Positions 1 to 8,376 of a stretch of DNA of 64,000 nt are shown piece after piece; within the stretch, counting starts at the first letter, position 1, and every line of letters starts with the position of its first letter. This stretch comes from Gordonia mangrovi (GTDB taxonomy: Bacteria > Actinomycetota > Actinomycetes > Mycobacteriales > Mycobacteriaceae): contig NZ_CP102850.1 in NCBI RefSeq assembly GCF_024734075.1, positions 1,426,001-1,490,000 on the forward strand. Direction: 5' to 3'. The notes beneath the pieces were generated by a model that ran no database searches, had not been told where the DNA came from, and saw only the letters and a list, made by a program, of their open reading frames with translations. The position numbers were made by a program, and so were the translations under genes.

Positions 1-437
1 CCCTGGAACAGACCGAGACCGCCGATCTCGCCGACCGCCCGATCGACGCGCTGTCGGGCGGTCAGCGCCAGCGGGTGTGGATCGCATTGACCCTCGCCCA
101 GGAAACGGATCTGCTCCTGCTCGACGAACCGACCACCTACCTCGATCTCGCCCACTCGGTGGAGATCCTCGACCTCGTGCACACGTTGCGCACCGAACAC
201 GGCAAGACCGTGGTGATGGTCTTGCACGACCTCAATCTTGCTGCCCGCTACAGTGATTCGCTGTTCGTGATGCGGGCGGGTCAGCTCGTCGCGCACGGTC
301 GGCCCGACGAGGTGATCACCGCGGAACTCCTCGACCACGCATTCGGCCTGCAGGCGCACGTGATGGCGGATCCGGTCGCCGGTGGTCCGATGATCATCCC
401 GCTCGGTTCGCGGCTGCCACGCATCCAACGCGCCTGA
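1..437 (+). CDS. ABC transporter ATP-binding protein, ferric-siderophore/cobalamin (FecE/FepC) type, 5'-truncated
   Basis: Only the C-terminal part of the ATPase is present; the reading frame is open from base 3 and the start lies outside the window. Visible motifs are the ABC signature LSGGQRQRVWIA (about bases 48-83), Walker B LLLLDEPTTYLDL, and the switch histidine in MVLHDLNLAARYSD. The TYLDLAHS wording after Walker B and the MRAGQLVAHG strand are typical of FecE/FepC-type importers of ferric siderophores, heme or B12. It would energise uptake at the inner face of the membrane. The permease and binding-protein genes are expected upstream, outside the window. The substrate cannot be decided from this fragment. 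Confidence 0.88.
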   Translation, partial: LEQTETADLADRPIDALSGGQRQRVWIALTLAQETDLLLLDEPTTYLDLAHSVEILDLVHTLRTEHGKTVVMVLHDLNLAARYSDSLFVMRAGQLVAHGRPDEVITAELLDHAFGLQAHVMADPVAGGPMIIPLGSRLPRIQRA

Positions 438-456
438 TCGTCGCGGCCGCTCACGG

Positions 457-1350
457 TCATGCCGTCTCCGACGCGGTGCCGGGCGCGTTCTGCTCATGTG
501 TCGTCATCAGCGCGACCGCGACGGCACCACTGATGGCGCCCAGGAAACCGACGTAGGCGAGCCAGGCCAGGCCGTCGATCGCCTGGTCGCCGAGAAACAG
601 CACCCCGATGATCGAGGGCAACCCCGTTTCGCCGACCACGAGCACGGCCGTCACGCCGTTGACCGGTCCGAGTTGCAACGCAACGGTTTGCACGTAGAAG
701 GCGCCCGCACCGGCGATCGCGATCGTCGGTGCGGCCGGGTCCAGCATCAGCACCACCGGGTCGAAGGGGTGCACACCGTCCAGCACACGCACCGCCACTG
801 CGATCGCGCCGTACAGCATCCCAGCCAACGCTCCCCCGAAGATCGCACCCCGCCGACCGAGCAGGTGCATGACGAACAGTCCCAGCACCGTGCCCGACGC
901 GACGAGGATGAACAGGACCCAATGGAACATGTCGTCCGGTCGGGTCGGCGCTTCGTGGGAGGCCGATGCCCCGAGCATGCACAGGGAACCGACGACAACC
1001 CCCATCGCGAGCCAATCCCGTCCACGCAGAGCCGTATTCAACAGGACAGTGCCCAGTAACGCGGTGATGATGAGGTTGCCCGCGACAATCGTCTGCGCCA
1101 GGAACAGCGGCAGCAACCGAGCCGCGACGGCCCCACCGGCGAAGCCCAGGATCACCATCAGGGTGCCGAGCAGGAACGCGGGATCACGGAAGGTCTGCAG
1201 GGTGGACCGCAACGACGGGTCGGCACCGCCCGCGGTCACCGTGTCCGTCGACAGGTCGTCGGCGCGCTGGGCGCCCATCGCGCGCAGCACGGTGGACAGT
1301 CCGTAGGCCACCGCCGCCAGGGTGGCCGCAATGATTCCCACCGTGAACAT
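457..1350 (-). CDS. DMT-superfamily / NIPA-like integral membrane protein
   Basis: A 297-residue, very hydrophobic protein with about nine membrane segments: residues ~1-20, 60-80, 85-105, 112-128, 143-165, 170-190, 207-225, 232-252 and 258-280. There is a polar loop near residues 30-50. The overall layout resembles the EamA/DMT superfamily and the NIPA (Mg2+ transporter-like) branch of actinobacterial proteins, but no residue here fixes the substrate. The ATG at 1348-1350 begins a good N-terminal membrane helix. It is divergent from the hydrolase gene, so the two share the 1351-1582 region as promoter space, in which I see no clear operator. Confidence 0.75.
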   Translation of the reverse strand: MFTVGIIAATLAAVAYGLSTVLRAMGAQRADDLSTDTVTAGGADPSLRSTLQTFRDPAFLLGTLMVILGFAGGAVAARLLPLFLAQTIVAGNLIITALLGTVLLNTALRGRDWLAMGVVVGSLCMLGASASHEAPTRPDDMFHWVLFILVASGTVLGLFVMHLLGRRGAIFGGALAGMLYGAIAVAVRVLDGVHPFDPVVLMLDPAAPTIAIAGAGAFYVQTVALQLGPVNGVTAVLVVGETGLPSIIGVLFLGDQAIDGLAWLAYVGFLGAISGAVAVALMTTHEQNAPGTASETA

Positions 1351-1582
1351 GCGCCGACGATATCCGGCGCACCCGGGTCATGTCGCTCACCCGGGTGCGT
1401 TCACATGCCGTCGCACACCCCAGTTGCGTTCTGTGACAGGACATCGAACAACGATTGCCGGACCTGGCCTAGAGATGATGGCCGCTCAGTCTTCGACGTA
1501 TCCTGGGATGGATCACCGATCGCCTGAGACCGACACCAACACCGACGCACGACTCCGACAACTCCGAGATGAGGAACTCAGC

Positions 1583-2698
1583 ATGGTGATGGCCGACCGC
1601 CCAGAGGTCGAGACCGCCTCCACCCCGGTCACCGCGCTCACGGTGGTGGGCCTGGCCGAGTGCCTGCTGAACGGGCTGGCGCGCGTGCCTTTTCGCCGGC
1701 CGTGGCAGGGACCGTCAGGCATCTTGGACAACCTCGGACAATCCGTCACCCGCCAGACCGTCAGGTCGTTCATGGGGTTCTCGATGGGCCTGCCGATCGA
1801 GGAGTTCCGGTCGATGGAGAAGATCCTCGACGACATCTGCAAGGTGGTGATACCACCGTTCGTCGAGGTCGTGAACCGTGTGGAGATCACCGAGGACACA
1901 GTAGGCGGGGTATCGGGCGTCTGGTGTCGGGCAAAGGCGAGCACCGACGCCTACGTCGAGGACGCGGAGAACAAGGAGTCGATCGGCGCCACCGTCCTGT
2001 ACCTGCACGGAGGCGGGTACATCGGGACGTCGCCCATCATGTATGCGGCGTTCGCCGCCTCCCTCGTCGGGATCACCGGATATGAGGTCTTCATCGCCGA
2101 CTACCGGATGGCGCCCGAATTCCCCTTCCCGGCACCGCTGCTCGACGCGGCCGACGTCTACCGCGAGTTGTTGGACCGCGGTGTCGACCCGAGCCACCTG
2201 GCCATCGCCGGCGACTCCGGTGGCGGCGGACTCGCCACGTCGCTGATCTCGCATCTGCATGCCGAAGGTCTGCCGAAACCCGCTGCGATGGCGCTGTTCT
2301 CACCGGAGGTGGATCTGGATCTGGATCACCCGTCGATCTCCGACAACGCACAGTCCGACATTCTCCCGTGGAACGTCCCGGTTGCCCCGTACCTGCATGG
2401 CATCCAGCCCAACGACTCCCGGGTCTCGCCCGTGCACGCCGAGCCGGACCCCACCTGGTGGCCACCGACGTTCGTCTGCTGGGGTGCCGACGAGATGTTC
2501 CGGGACGGCATCCGCGAATTCGTGGAGAGCCTCGAGAAAGCCGAGGTGTCCGTACGCGGCATGGAAGAACCCGGCATGTTCCACGTGTTCCCCATCCTCA
2601 TGCCGTGGGCCGAGGCGTCCAAACGAGTATTCCGGTCTCTCAAGGAACTCGCCGGCACATACGTCACACCGGATCCGAACGCCGAGCAAACGCACTGA
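1583..2698 (+). CDS. alpha/beta-hydrolase, HSL/GDXG esterase-lipase family
   Basis: The protein has the two hallmarks of the hormone-sensitive-lipase family: the oxyanion motif HGGGY (about residue 140) and the nucleophile elbow GDSGGGG (about residue 215, in place of the usual GDSAGG). A late His in GMFHVFP and an Asp in CWGADEMF complete a plausible Ser-Asp-His triad. It probably hydrolyses carboxylic esters of small or acyl substrates in the cytosol. I chose the ATG at 1583 because GAGGA lies 7 bases upstream. In-frame starts further 5' (1331, 1474) would add a non-conserved N-terminus overlapping the promoter of the divergent gene. Length is 371 residues, slightly long for the family because of an N-terminal cap. 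Confidence 0.85.
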   Translation: MVMADRPEVETASTPVTALTVVGLAECLLNGLARVPFRRPWQGPSGILDNLGQSVTRQTVRSFMGFSMGLPIEEFRSMEKILDDICKVVIPPFVEVVNRVEITEDTVGGVSGVWCRAKASTDAYVEDAENKESIGATVLYLHGGGYIGTSPIMYAAFAASLVGITGYEVFIADYRMAPEFPFPAPLLDAADVYRELLDRGVDPSHLAIAGDSGGGGLATSLISHLHAEGLPKPAAMALFSPEVDLDLDHPSISDNAQSDILPWNVPVAPYLHGIQPNDSRVSPVHAEPDPTWWPPTFVCWGADEMFRDGIREFVESLEKAEVSVRGMEEPGMFHVFPILMPWAEASKRVFRSLKELAGTYVTPDPNAEQTH

Positions 2699-2745
2699 CC
2701 CACCAGGGTGTTCGCCGCGAGGTAGCTAGCCGGGTGCGTCCTCGT

Positions 2746-3225
2746 TCACCAGACCCCCGCCCCGACCAGCCAGATCGCGGTCCCCAGCAGCGCGGCGAAC
2801 AATTCGATGCCGATGGTGATGACCGCGGCCTTCGACGACGACACCGTGCCCCGCCAGGCCGCGCGGGCGCTTCGGGTGCGGATCAGTTCGGCGATCATGG
2901 CGCCGACGACGAACCCGATGAACAGGCCGATCACCGGGATGACGAAGAATCCGATGATCCCGAGGACACCTCCGACGGCGATGGTCGTATTGGGGATGCC
3001 GGCCGCCTTCAACGATCGGCCGGCGACGAAATACTTGATCACTTCACCGAGCACGATGACCGTGGCGGCGGCGGCGAAGATGCCCCATGCCCAGCCGCCG
3101 ACCGCGAATGCCCAGACGCCGATGGCCGCGGCCACCAGGATCGTTCCGGGCAGCACCGGGAACACGATGCCCAGCAATCCGACCAGGATGACCGCCCCGA
3201 TGAGCAGTTCTCCACCCAGCGACAT
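2746..3225 (-). CDS. DUF456 family membrane protein
   Basis: A 159-residue protein made of four to five hydrophobic stretches with the Gly-rich pattern of DUF456: LLGIVFPVLPGTIL near the N-terminus, then a cytosolic loop around GRSLKAAGIPNTT and the helix IGFFVIPVIGLFIGFVVGAM. The family has no established function. It lies 12 bases downstream of purT on the same strand, so co-transcription is likely, with no obvious functional link. The start ATG at 3225 is the only reasonable one. Confidence 0.85.
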   Translation of the reverse strand: MSLGGELLIGAVILVGLLGIVFPVLPGTILVAAAIGVWAFAVGGWAWGIFAAAATVIVLGEVIKYFVAGRSLKAAGIPNTTIAVGGVLGIIGFFVIPVIGLFIGFVVGAMIAELIRTRSARAAWRGTVSSSKAAVITIGIELFAALLGTAIWLVGAGVW

Positions 3226-3237
3226 GGGGCGTTCGGG

Positions 3238-5103
3238 TCAGTCGACCGAGGCGCGCGACGGTTCGTCGGCCGGACGGTTCGCCGAGGGCCCGACCGGATG
3301 CGACACCGGCGGCGGGGTGGGACCCGGCGGCGGGGGACTGGGCCGGCCCGGTGGCGGGCCGGCCGGACGTCCGGGTGCGCCACCGCGCGGTGGCTGCGGT
3401 CCACGCATGGGGGGCGGGCCCGGGCGCGGGCCACCCGGCGGAGGTCCCGGCGGTGCGCCTTGGGGTGGTCGCCCGCCGGGGCCCGGCCGCGGCGGTTGTC
3501 CGGGCATCGGCGGCCCGCCCGGACGTGGTGGACCACCCGGATATCCGCCGCCGGGCTGGTGGGGACGCTGCGGTCCGCCCGGCGCCGGCGGAGTCGGTGC
3601 GCCCTGCGGCGGCGGCCCGGGTCGACGTGGCGGTGGCGGCACCGGCGGGTTGCCCAGCGGCTCCGGGACCGCGCGTTCGAAGGGTCGCGCGGCCACCGGC
3701 GTCACCAGCGAGGCCGCCTGCACAGCGCGTTGACGGGCGGTGGCCACGTCGTCGGCGGTGGCGGTGATGACGCCCATCCGTCGGCGGTGGAAGCTCTGCG
3801 GTTTGCCGAACAGACGGATGTCGGTCTCGGGAACGGCCAGTGCACGTGCGACGTTGCTGAATCCGATGGCCGGTTCGTCGAGCTGCCCGTAGATGACCGC
3901 CGACGCGCCTGGTGAGGCGAGGGTGACGTCGACGGGCAAACCCAGGATGGCGCGCGCGTGCATCTCGAACTCGGACAGGCGTTGGGTCGCCAGCGTCACC
4001 AGTCCGGTGTCGTGCGGGCGCGGGCTGACCTCAGAGAAGTACACGTCGTCGCCCTGGACGAACAGTTCGACGCCGAAGATGCCCCGGCCACCGAGCTTGC
4101 CGTCGCCCATCGCGGTGGCGATACGTGCGGCGATGGAGGTGGCGGCGGCCAACGCGTCGGCGGACATCTCGTGCGGCTGCCAGCTCTCCACGTAGTCGCC
4201 GCCGACCTGCTGATGGCCGATCGGTGCGCAGAAGTGTGAGGCGAGCCGCCCGGTGACGGGATCGATCGCACGCACCGTAAGCAGCGTGATCTCGTAGTCG
4301 AATTCGATGAAGCCTTCGACGATGACCCGCTCGCCCTGCACCCGCGCACCCGTGGTCGCGTTCTCCCAGGCTGTACCGATGTCGGCGGGGGCGCGCACCA
4401 CGGTCTGGCCCTTGCCCGACGACGACATCACCGGCTTCACCACACAGGGGAATCCGATCTCGGCGACCGCCGCCTCCAGATCCTCCGCAGACGACGCGAA
4501 CAGATACGGCGAGGTGGGCAGTCCGAGTTCCTCGTCGGCGAGGCGCCGGATGCCTTCGCGGTTCATCGTGGCGACCACGGCGTGTGCGGTCGGGATGACC
4601 TCGGCGAGCGCGCGCTTCTCGACTTCGATGAGGGCCTCGGTGGCGATGGCCTCGATCTCGGGGACCACGTAGTGCGGCCGGTAGCGCTCGATCAGCGCCA
4701 GCAACGCGGCCGGGTCGGTCATGTCGATGACCTCGGCGTGATGGGCTACCTGCTGCCCCGGGGCATCGGCGTAGCGGTCGACGGCGATCACCTCGACGCC
4801 GAGACGCTGGAACGCGATGATGACCTCTTTGCCCAGTTCACCGGCGCCGAGCACCATCACCTTGGTGGCCGACGGGCTCAGCGGGGTGCCGATCACCGCG
4901 GGCGGTCCGACGGCCGGTGCCGGGACAGCCTGCCCCGGACCACGGTCCTCCTGCTGCTGGTCGGCCGGTGCCTGTGCTGCCGGTGCCTGTTCGGCCGGGA
5001 CAGCGTGTTCTGCCGGGGTGGGAGCCTGCGCGTCCGGTGCCGACGCGGCCTCTCCGCCCGCCGGCGCCGACGCCTGCGAAGCGTTGTCGCTCTCTGACGT
5101 CAT
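3238..5103 (-). CDS. purT: formate-dependent phosphoribosylglycinamide formyltransferase with disordered N- and C-terminal extensions
   Basis: PurT makes formyl-GAR from GAR, formate and ATP in purine synthesis. The ATP-grasp core spans about residues 78-485 of 621: the N-terminal fold has [13 protein letters not shown] and [20 protein letters not shown]; the ATP-grasp domain has [14 protein letters not shown] and [20 protein letters not shown] residues (here [14 protein letters not shown]). The E. coli enzyme is about 390 residues, so ~75 N-terminal residues (Ala/Pro/Gln-rich) and ~130 C-terminal residues (Pro/Gly/Arg-rich, many PPP and RPGPP runs) are extra and look disordered. I set the start at the ATG 5101-5103, preceded by AGGA at a good distance; a TTG two codons earlier is in frame but less likely. 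The DUF456 gene follows 12 bases downstream. Confidence 0.9.
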   Translation of the reverse strand: MTSESDNASQASAPAGGEAASAPDAQAPTPAEHAVPAEQAPAAQAPADQQQEDRGPGQAVPAPAVGPPAVIGTPLSPSATKVMVLGAGELGKEVIIAFQRLGVEVIAVDRYADAPGQQVAHHAEVIDMTDPAALLALIERYRPHYVVPEIEAIATEALIEVEKRALAEVIPTAHAVVATMNREGIRRLADEELGLPTSPYLFASSAEDLEAAVAEIGFPCVVKPVMSSSGKGQTVVRAPADIGTAWENATTGARVQGERVIVEGFIEFDYEITLLTVRAIDPVTGRLASHFCAPIGHQQVGGDYVESWQPHEMSADALAAATSIAARIATAMGDGKLGGRGIFGVELFVQGDDVYFSEVSPRPHDTGLVTLATQRLSEFEMHARAILGLPVDVTLASPGASAVIYGQLDEPAIGFSNVARALAVPETDIRLFGKPQSFHRRRMGVITATADDVATARQRAVQAASLVTPVAARPFERAVPEPLGNPPVPPPPRRPGPPPQGAPTPPAPGGPQRPHQPGGGYPGGPPRPGGPPMPGQPPRPGPGGRPPQGAPPGPPPGGPRPGPPPMRGPQPPRGGAPGRPAGPPPGRPSPPPPGPTPPPVSHPVGPSANRPADEPSRASVD

Positions 5104-5184
5104 GCCCAAATCCTACGTGCAGTTCAGTGCACGACCGCCGGCAGATCACGCCGAACCGCCTCGCCGGGCGCCCGAGCAACTGCC

Positions 5185-5550
5185 TCAGTCCGCCAACTGA
5201 TGGACATAGCACCATCGCCAGACCTCGCCGGGCTCCACCGAGCGCATCACCGGATGGCCGGTCTCCTCGAAGTGGGCGGCCGCATGGCGTCGCGGACTGG
5301 AGTCGCAGCAGCCCACGTGGCCACAGGTGAGGCAGATCCGTAGGTGCGACCAATGGTGCTCGCCGAGTAGCGTGCATTCCTCGCACGCCGAGCGGTCACC
5401 GGCCCGCGGTTCGGGGTCGGCGTTGACGTCAGCGCCGATGGTCGCCAGTTCAGCGCAGCGGGGGTCGAGGTCGCGCGCTGGGCCGCCGGGCTCTCTCCCC
5501 CTGGAATGTTCACCGGCGGGCCGCCCGAAGATTCGCATGCCCACCATCAT
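5185..5550 (-). CDS. UBP-type zinc-finger protein
   Basis: The C-terminal ~65 residues form a compact ZnF-UBP domain: CEEC, then ICLTCGHVGCCD, then HAAAHFEETGHP and a final His in CYVHQLAD. This is the ligand pattern of UBP zinc fingers found as small stand-alone proteins in actinobacteria. In eukaryotes this fold binds the C-terminus of ubiquitin; a bacterial role is not established. The N-terminal ~50 residues are charged and not recognisable. Start is uncertain: ATGs at 5550, 5547 and 5538 are all possible, and the frame stays open to 5595. Confidence 0.75.
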   Translation of the reverse strand: MMVGMRIFGRPAGEHSRGREPGGPARDLDPRCAELATIGADVNADPEPRAGDRSACEECTLLGEHHWSHLRICLTCGHVGCCDSSPRRHAAAHFEETGHPVMRSVEPGEVWRWCYVHQLAD

Positions 5551-5743
5551 CCCCCGTTTCACCGAGGAACGGACGCGGTCCGGCATCGAATTCAACCTTG
5601 CTCAAGCAGGAGTTGGGGGCGGTCGGGAAAGCCGGATTTGCGAGGTAGCGACCAGCTTCGGCAAGGGGCGGTCGGGCTGTGTCGATACGTCCTCGCCTAT
5701 CGGCTCGGACTACTCAACCACCGGATTGGACGGGAGCGACTCA

Positions 5744-5891
5744 CTGGTGGTCGAGTAGGCCGAGGCGCCAGCCCTCTGGTGGTCGAGTAGACCGAGGCGC
5801 CAGCCTATCTGGTGGTCGAATAGGCCGAGGCGCCAGCCTTTCTGGTGGTCGAGTAGGCCGAGGCGCTAGCCGAGGTCGTATCGAGACCACC
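5744..5891. repeat. four tandem copies of a ~30-bp intergenic repeat ending in an inverted-repeat arm
   Basis: Units begin at 5744, 5776, 5809 and 5842 with only 2-3 bases between them. Each starts CTGGTGGTCGA, continues TAGGCCGAGGCGC and ends CAGCC, with single changes. The last unit runs on into GAGGTCGTATCGAGACCACC, whose end is the inverse of the unit's start (GGTGGTC / GACCACC). So the complete element is a ~50-bp imperfect palindrome, and the first three units are 5'-only copies. A further complete copy lies at 6097-6145. The gene-free stretch 5596-6375 holds only this array, the duplication described next, and the ribosome-binding site of the following gene. Confidence 0.85.
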
Positions 5892-6343
5892 ACCACCCGA
5901 GATAGAGCCGCTGCAAGCATTGTCCCGCAGGCAATGTCACCCGAACAAGATTGTCACACCCCACCGATATCCTGAACCCAACACCGATCCAACAACTCAT
6001 CCACACCCCACCCGCAGCCCAACGAAACTGTCGGATCCACCCGATACTCTGACAGCAGTTCGATTCCCCACCAACCAATCCCGCGACGACACCTCCGGTG
6101 GTCGAGTAGGCCGAGGCGCCAGCCGAGGACGTATCGAGACCACCACCACCCGAGACGAACCGGCCACGAGCATTGTCCCGCAGGCAATGTCACCCCGAAC
6201 GGAATTGTCACACCCCACCGATATCCTGAACCCAACACCGAACGAAAAACTCATCCACACCCCACCCGCAGCCCACCAAAGTTGTCGGACCCGCCCGATA
6301 GTCTGGTAGCAGTTCGATTCCCCACCAACCAAACCCGATCCCG
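5844..6343. repeat. ~253-bp tandem direct duplication upstream of the 13E12 gene
   Basis: Copy 1 runs from about 5844 to 6090 and copy 2 from about 6097 to 6343. Landmarks recur at a constant offset: GGTGGTCGAG at 5844 and 6097, CATTGTCCCGCAGGCAATG at 5918 and 6171 (itself a small hairpin), and CGATTCCCCACCAACCA at 6061 and 6315 (offset 253-254). Each copy includes one palindromic repeat plus the A/C-rich leader with CCGATATCCTGAACCCAACACC. The second copy ends about 30 bases before the coding sequence. It is therefore a duplicated upstream region of the 13E12-type gene. Confidence 0.85.
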
Positions 6344-6375
6344 ATCTCGCTGTCGTCGCCGGAAAGGAGCGTGTC

Positions 6376-8376
6376 GTGTTCACCTTCACCGACCGTGCCG
6401 CCGACGACGCCCTGCTGGCCACCAGCAGCCTCGACGAGTTGGCCCAGTACGGTCGCGACGCCCTCCGGCTGAGCAATCAAGCCCAAGCCGTCGCCATGCA
6501 GATCGCCCGCCAAATCGGCCAATCCACCTACAACGAGCGCCTCACCGGATACAACGACTACGTCCCGAACCGAATCCGCAACGCCGCCGACAAAGCCGCC
6601 ATAGGCGAAATCTCGCTGCAACTGGGCATCGCCCGAACCAAAGCCGGCGAATGGGTCCACCTCGACGAACTCCTCGACGAACACCCCAAGATCCGTGACG
6701 CCTTCCGCGCCGGTGACCTGAGCCCCCACCGCCTGGGCGTGGCCATCCGCGGCGCCGCCACCGGCCCCACCGGCGACCTCCGAGCCCGACTGGCCGAACT
6801 CACCGACACCGCCGACACCACCGACACCGACACCGACACCGACGAGGACCTCACCCTCGACTTCGACACCGAGAATGCCGGCACCGACGATGCTGGTACC
6901 GACGATGCCGGCACCGACGATGACGCCGGTGATGCCGGTGATGGTGCGGCCGACACCGATCCCACCGACGATGAGCCGTGGGATTTCGACGATGTGGTCC
7001 TCGATCTGGCCAGCCGCCCGACCACCGACACCGCGCTGCAAGCCGATCTCGACGCCATCATCATCACCCTCGACCCCGACCGGGCCGTCGAAGCCCACGA
7101 CGACATCGCCGACCTATTCGGCGATGTGAAAATCGGTAGCGAAGCATTCGGACACATGACCGTCGACGCCTGCATCCCCGCCGAACACGGCGTACACCTG
7201 CGCGACCGGATCGGCGCGTTGATCAGCCGGCGAGTGTGCCGCCGCGACGGCCGCAGCATCAAAGCCCAACGCGTCGCCGCATTCGCCGAGATCATCAAGG
7301 CCCCCGGCGCGAAGTTGCGCTGCCACTGCGGCGACGACACCTGCCCGGCCACACAGACCCGCACCAACAACCCAGCATCGGCCACCACCCCGAGTGCGGG
7401 TGACAACAGTGTCCGCGACTCGTCGGTCGACACCAGCACGGGCGGCGACGCCACTGCACCCGTCGACACCACCGACGAACCCGCAATGGGTGGACCTGAC
7501 GCGGCCGAAGAACAGCCGATCACCCTCGCCGACCTCGACGATCACCGTGACATCGACTCGGACATCGCGCCCACCGCGGAATCCCGACGAGACTTCATCA
7601 CCGCACCTCGCGCCGAGCACGACACCGACGGGGCCGATGCAGAGCCGACCGACGACCCCGACGCGAACAGCACCGACGACGCGGACACCGACAACACCGC
7701 GGCACCAGCAGCCGAACTCACCACGGACGCCGAACACGCCGAGGACACAGCAGACGCCGCGGTAGCCGATGACTCTGACGACGACCCCGCCGACACCGAC
7801 CCGGACTCCGACACCGATTCCGACACCAACGAAGGCCTCGTCGTCCCCGGCCTGACCCTGCTGCACGACCCCACCGGCCTCGACCCCACCCGCCTGATGG
7901 GCTACGGCGCCATCGACCCCGCCCACGCCGCACGGATCGCACCCCACGCCACCACCATCACCGCCCCACCGAGTGAAACCCGCACCGCCAGCGGCCTGAT
8001 CATCTTCGGCAACCGCACACCGGCCCCGCCGATCGACCCCACCGGGCACGGCGGCTACGCCACCCCACCACCCGGGGCACTGACCTACGCACCCTCAGCA
8101 GCCTTACGCGCCGAAATCATCCAACTCGACCGACGCTGCCGCTACCCCTACTGCGGCCGACCCTCCGAAGAGTGCGAACTCGACCACCTACACAAATTCC
8201 TCCACGCCGACCCGCTGGCCGGCGGCTGGACCGTGGCCTTCAACCTCGCACCCCTATGCCGACCCGACCACGACCGCAAACACGACGGCCCGTGGCTCCC
8301 CACCATGCACACCGACCGCACCATCACCTGGCGCAACGCCCGCACCGGTCAGTGCATCGTCACCTACCCGCGCTGA
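6376..8376 (+). CDS. 13E12 repeat family protein: DUF222 domain with C-terminal HNH endonuclease
   Basis: Residues ~1-130 and ~205-320 carry the DUF222 (13E12) region, recognisable from the NERLTGYNDYV/AIGEISLQLGIARTKA helix and the later HMTVDACIPAEHG and LRDRIGALISRR segments. The HNH nuclease is at ~590-645: CRYPYCGRPSEECELDH, then NLAPLCRPDHDRKH, with the two Cys pairs and the ELDH catalytic histidine. Two very acidic, Thr/Ala-rich linkers interrupt the protein: ~135-200, including a 15-bp DNA repeat encoding AGTDD three times, and ~330-500. GTG at 6376 is preceded by AAGGAG at 6 bases. Such genes are multi-copy in Mycobacterium and Gordonia and may be mobile; function is unproven. Its end overlaps the convergent cyclase by 17 bases. 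Confidence 0.9.
   Translation: MFTFTDRAADDALLATSSLDELAQYGRDALRLSNQAQAVAMQIARQIGQSTYNERLTGYNDYVPNRIRNAADKAAIGEISLQLGIARTKAGEWVHLDELLDEHPKIRDAFRAGDLSPHRLGVAIRGAATGPTGDLRARLAELTDTADTTDTDTDTDEDLTLDFDTENAGTDDAGTDDAGTDDDAGDAGDGAADTDPTDDEPWDFDDVVLDLASRPTTDTALQADLDAIIITLDPDRAVEAHDDIADLFGDVKIGSEAFGHMTVDACIPAEHGVHLRDRIGALISRRVCRRDGRSIKAQRVAAFAEIIKAPGAKLRCHCGDDTCPATQTRTNNPASATTPSAGDNSVRDSSVDTSTGGDATAPVDTTDEPAMGGPDAAEEQPITLADLDDHRDIDSDIAPTAESRRDFITAPRAEHDTDGADAEPTDDPDANSTDDADTDNTAAPAAELTTDAEHAEDTADAAVADDSDDDPADTDPDSDTDSDTNEGLVVPGLTLLHDPTGLDPTRLMGYGAIDPAHAARIAPHATTITAPPSETRTASGLIIFGNRTPAPPIDPTGHGGYATPPPGALTYAPSAALRAEIIQLDRRCRYPYCGRPSEECELDHLHKFLHADPLAGGWTVAFNLAPLCRPDHDRKHDGPWLPTMHTDRTITWRNARTGQCIVTYPR

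Noticed and set aside
1322..1582. N-terminal extension of the HSL hydrolase
   Set aside because: It overlaps the start of the divergent membrane gene and encodes a non-conserved, Pro/Arg-rich stretch; a good Shine-Dalgarno precedes ATG 1583.
5744..5871. Four ~30-bp repeats in a row looking like a short CRISPR array
   Set aside because: Spacers are only 2-3 bases, the repeat is half of a known-style extragenic palindrome also present singly at 6097, and no cas gene is near.
6376..8376. Prophage or intact integrative element around the HNH gene
   Set aside because: No integrase, structural phage genes or att-flanked region is present; only the 13E12 gene and its duplicated leader.
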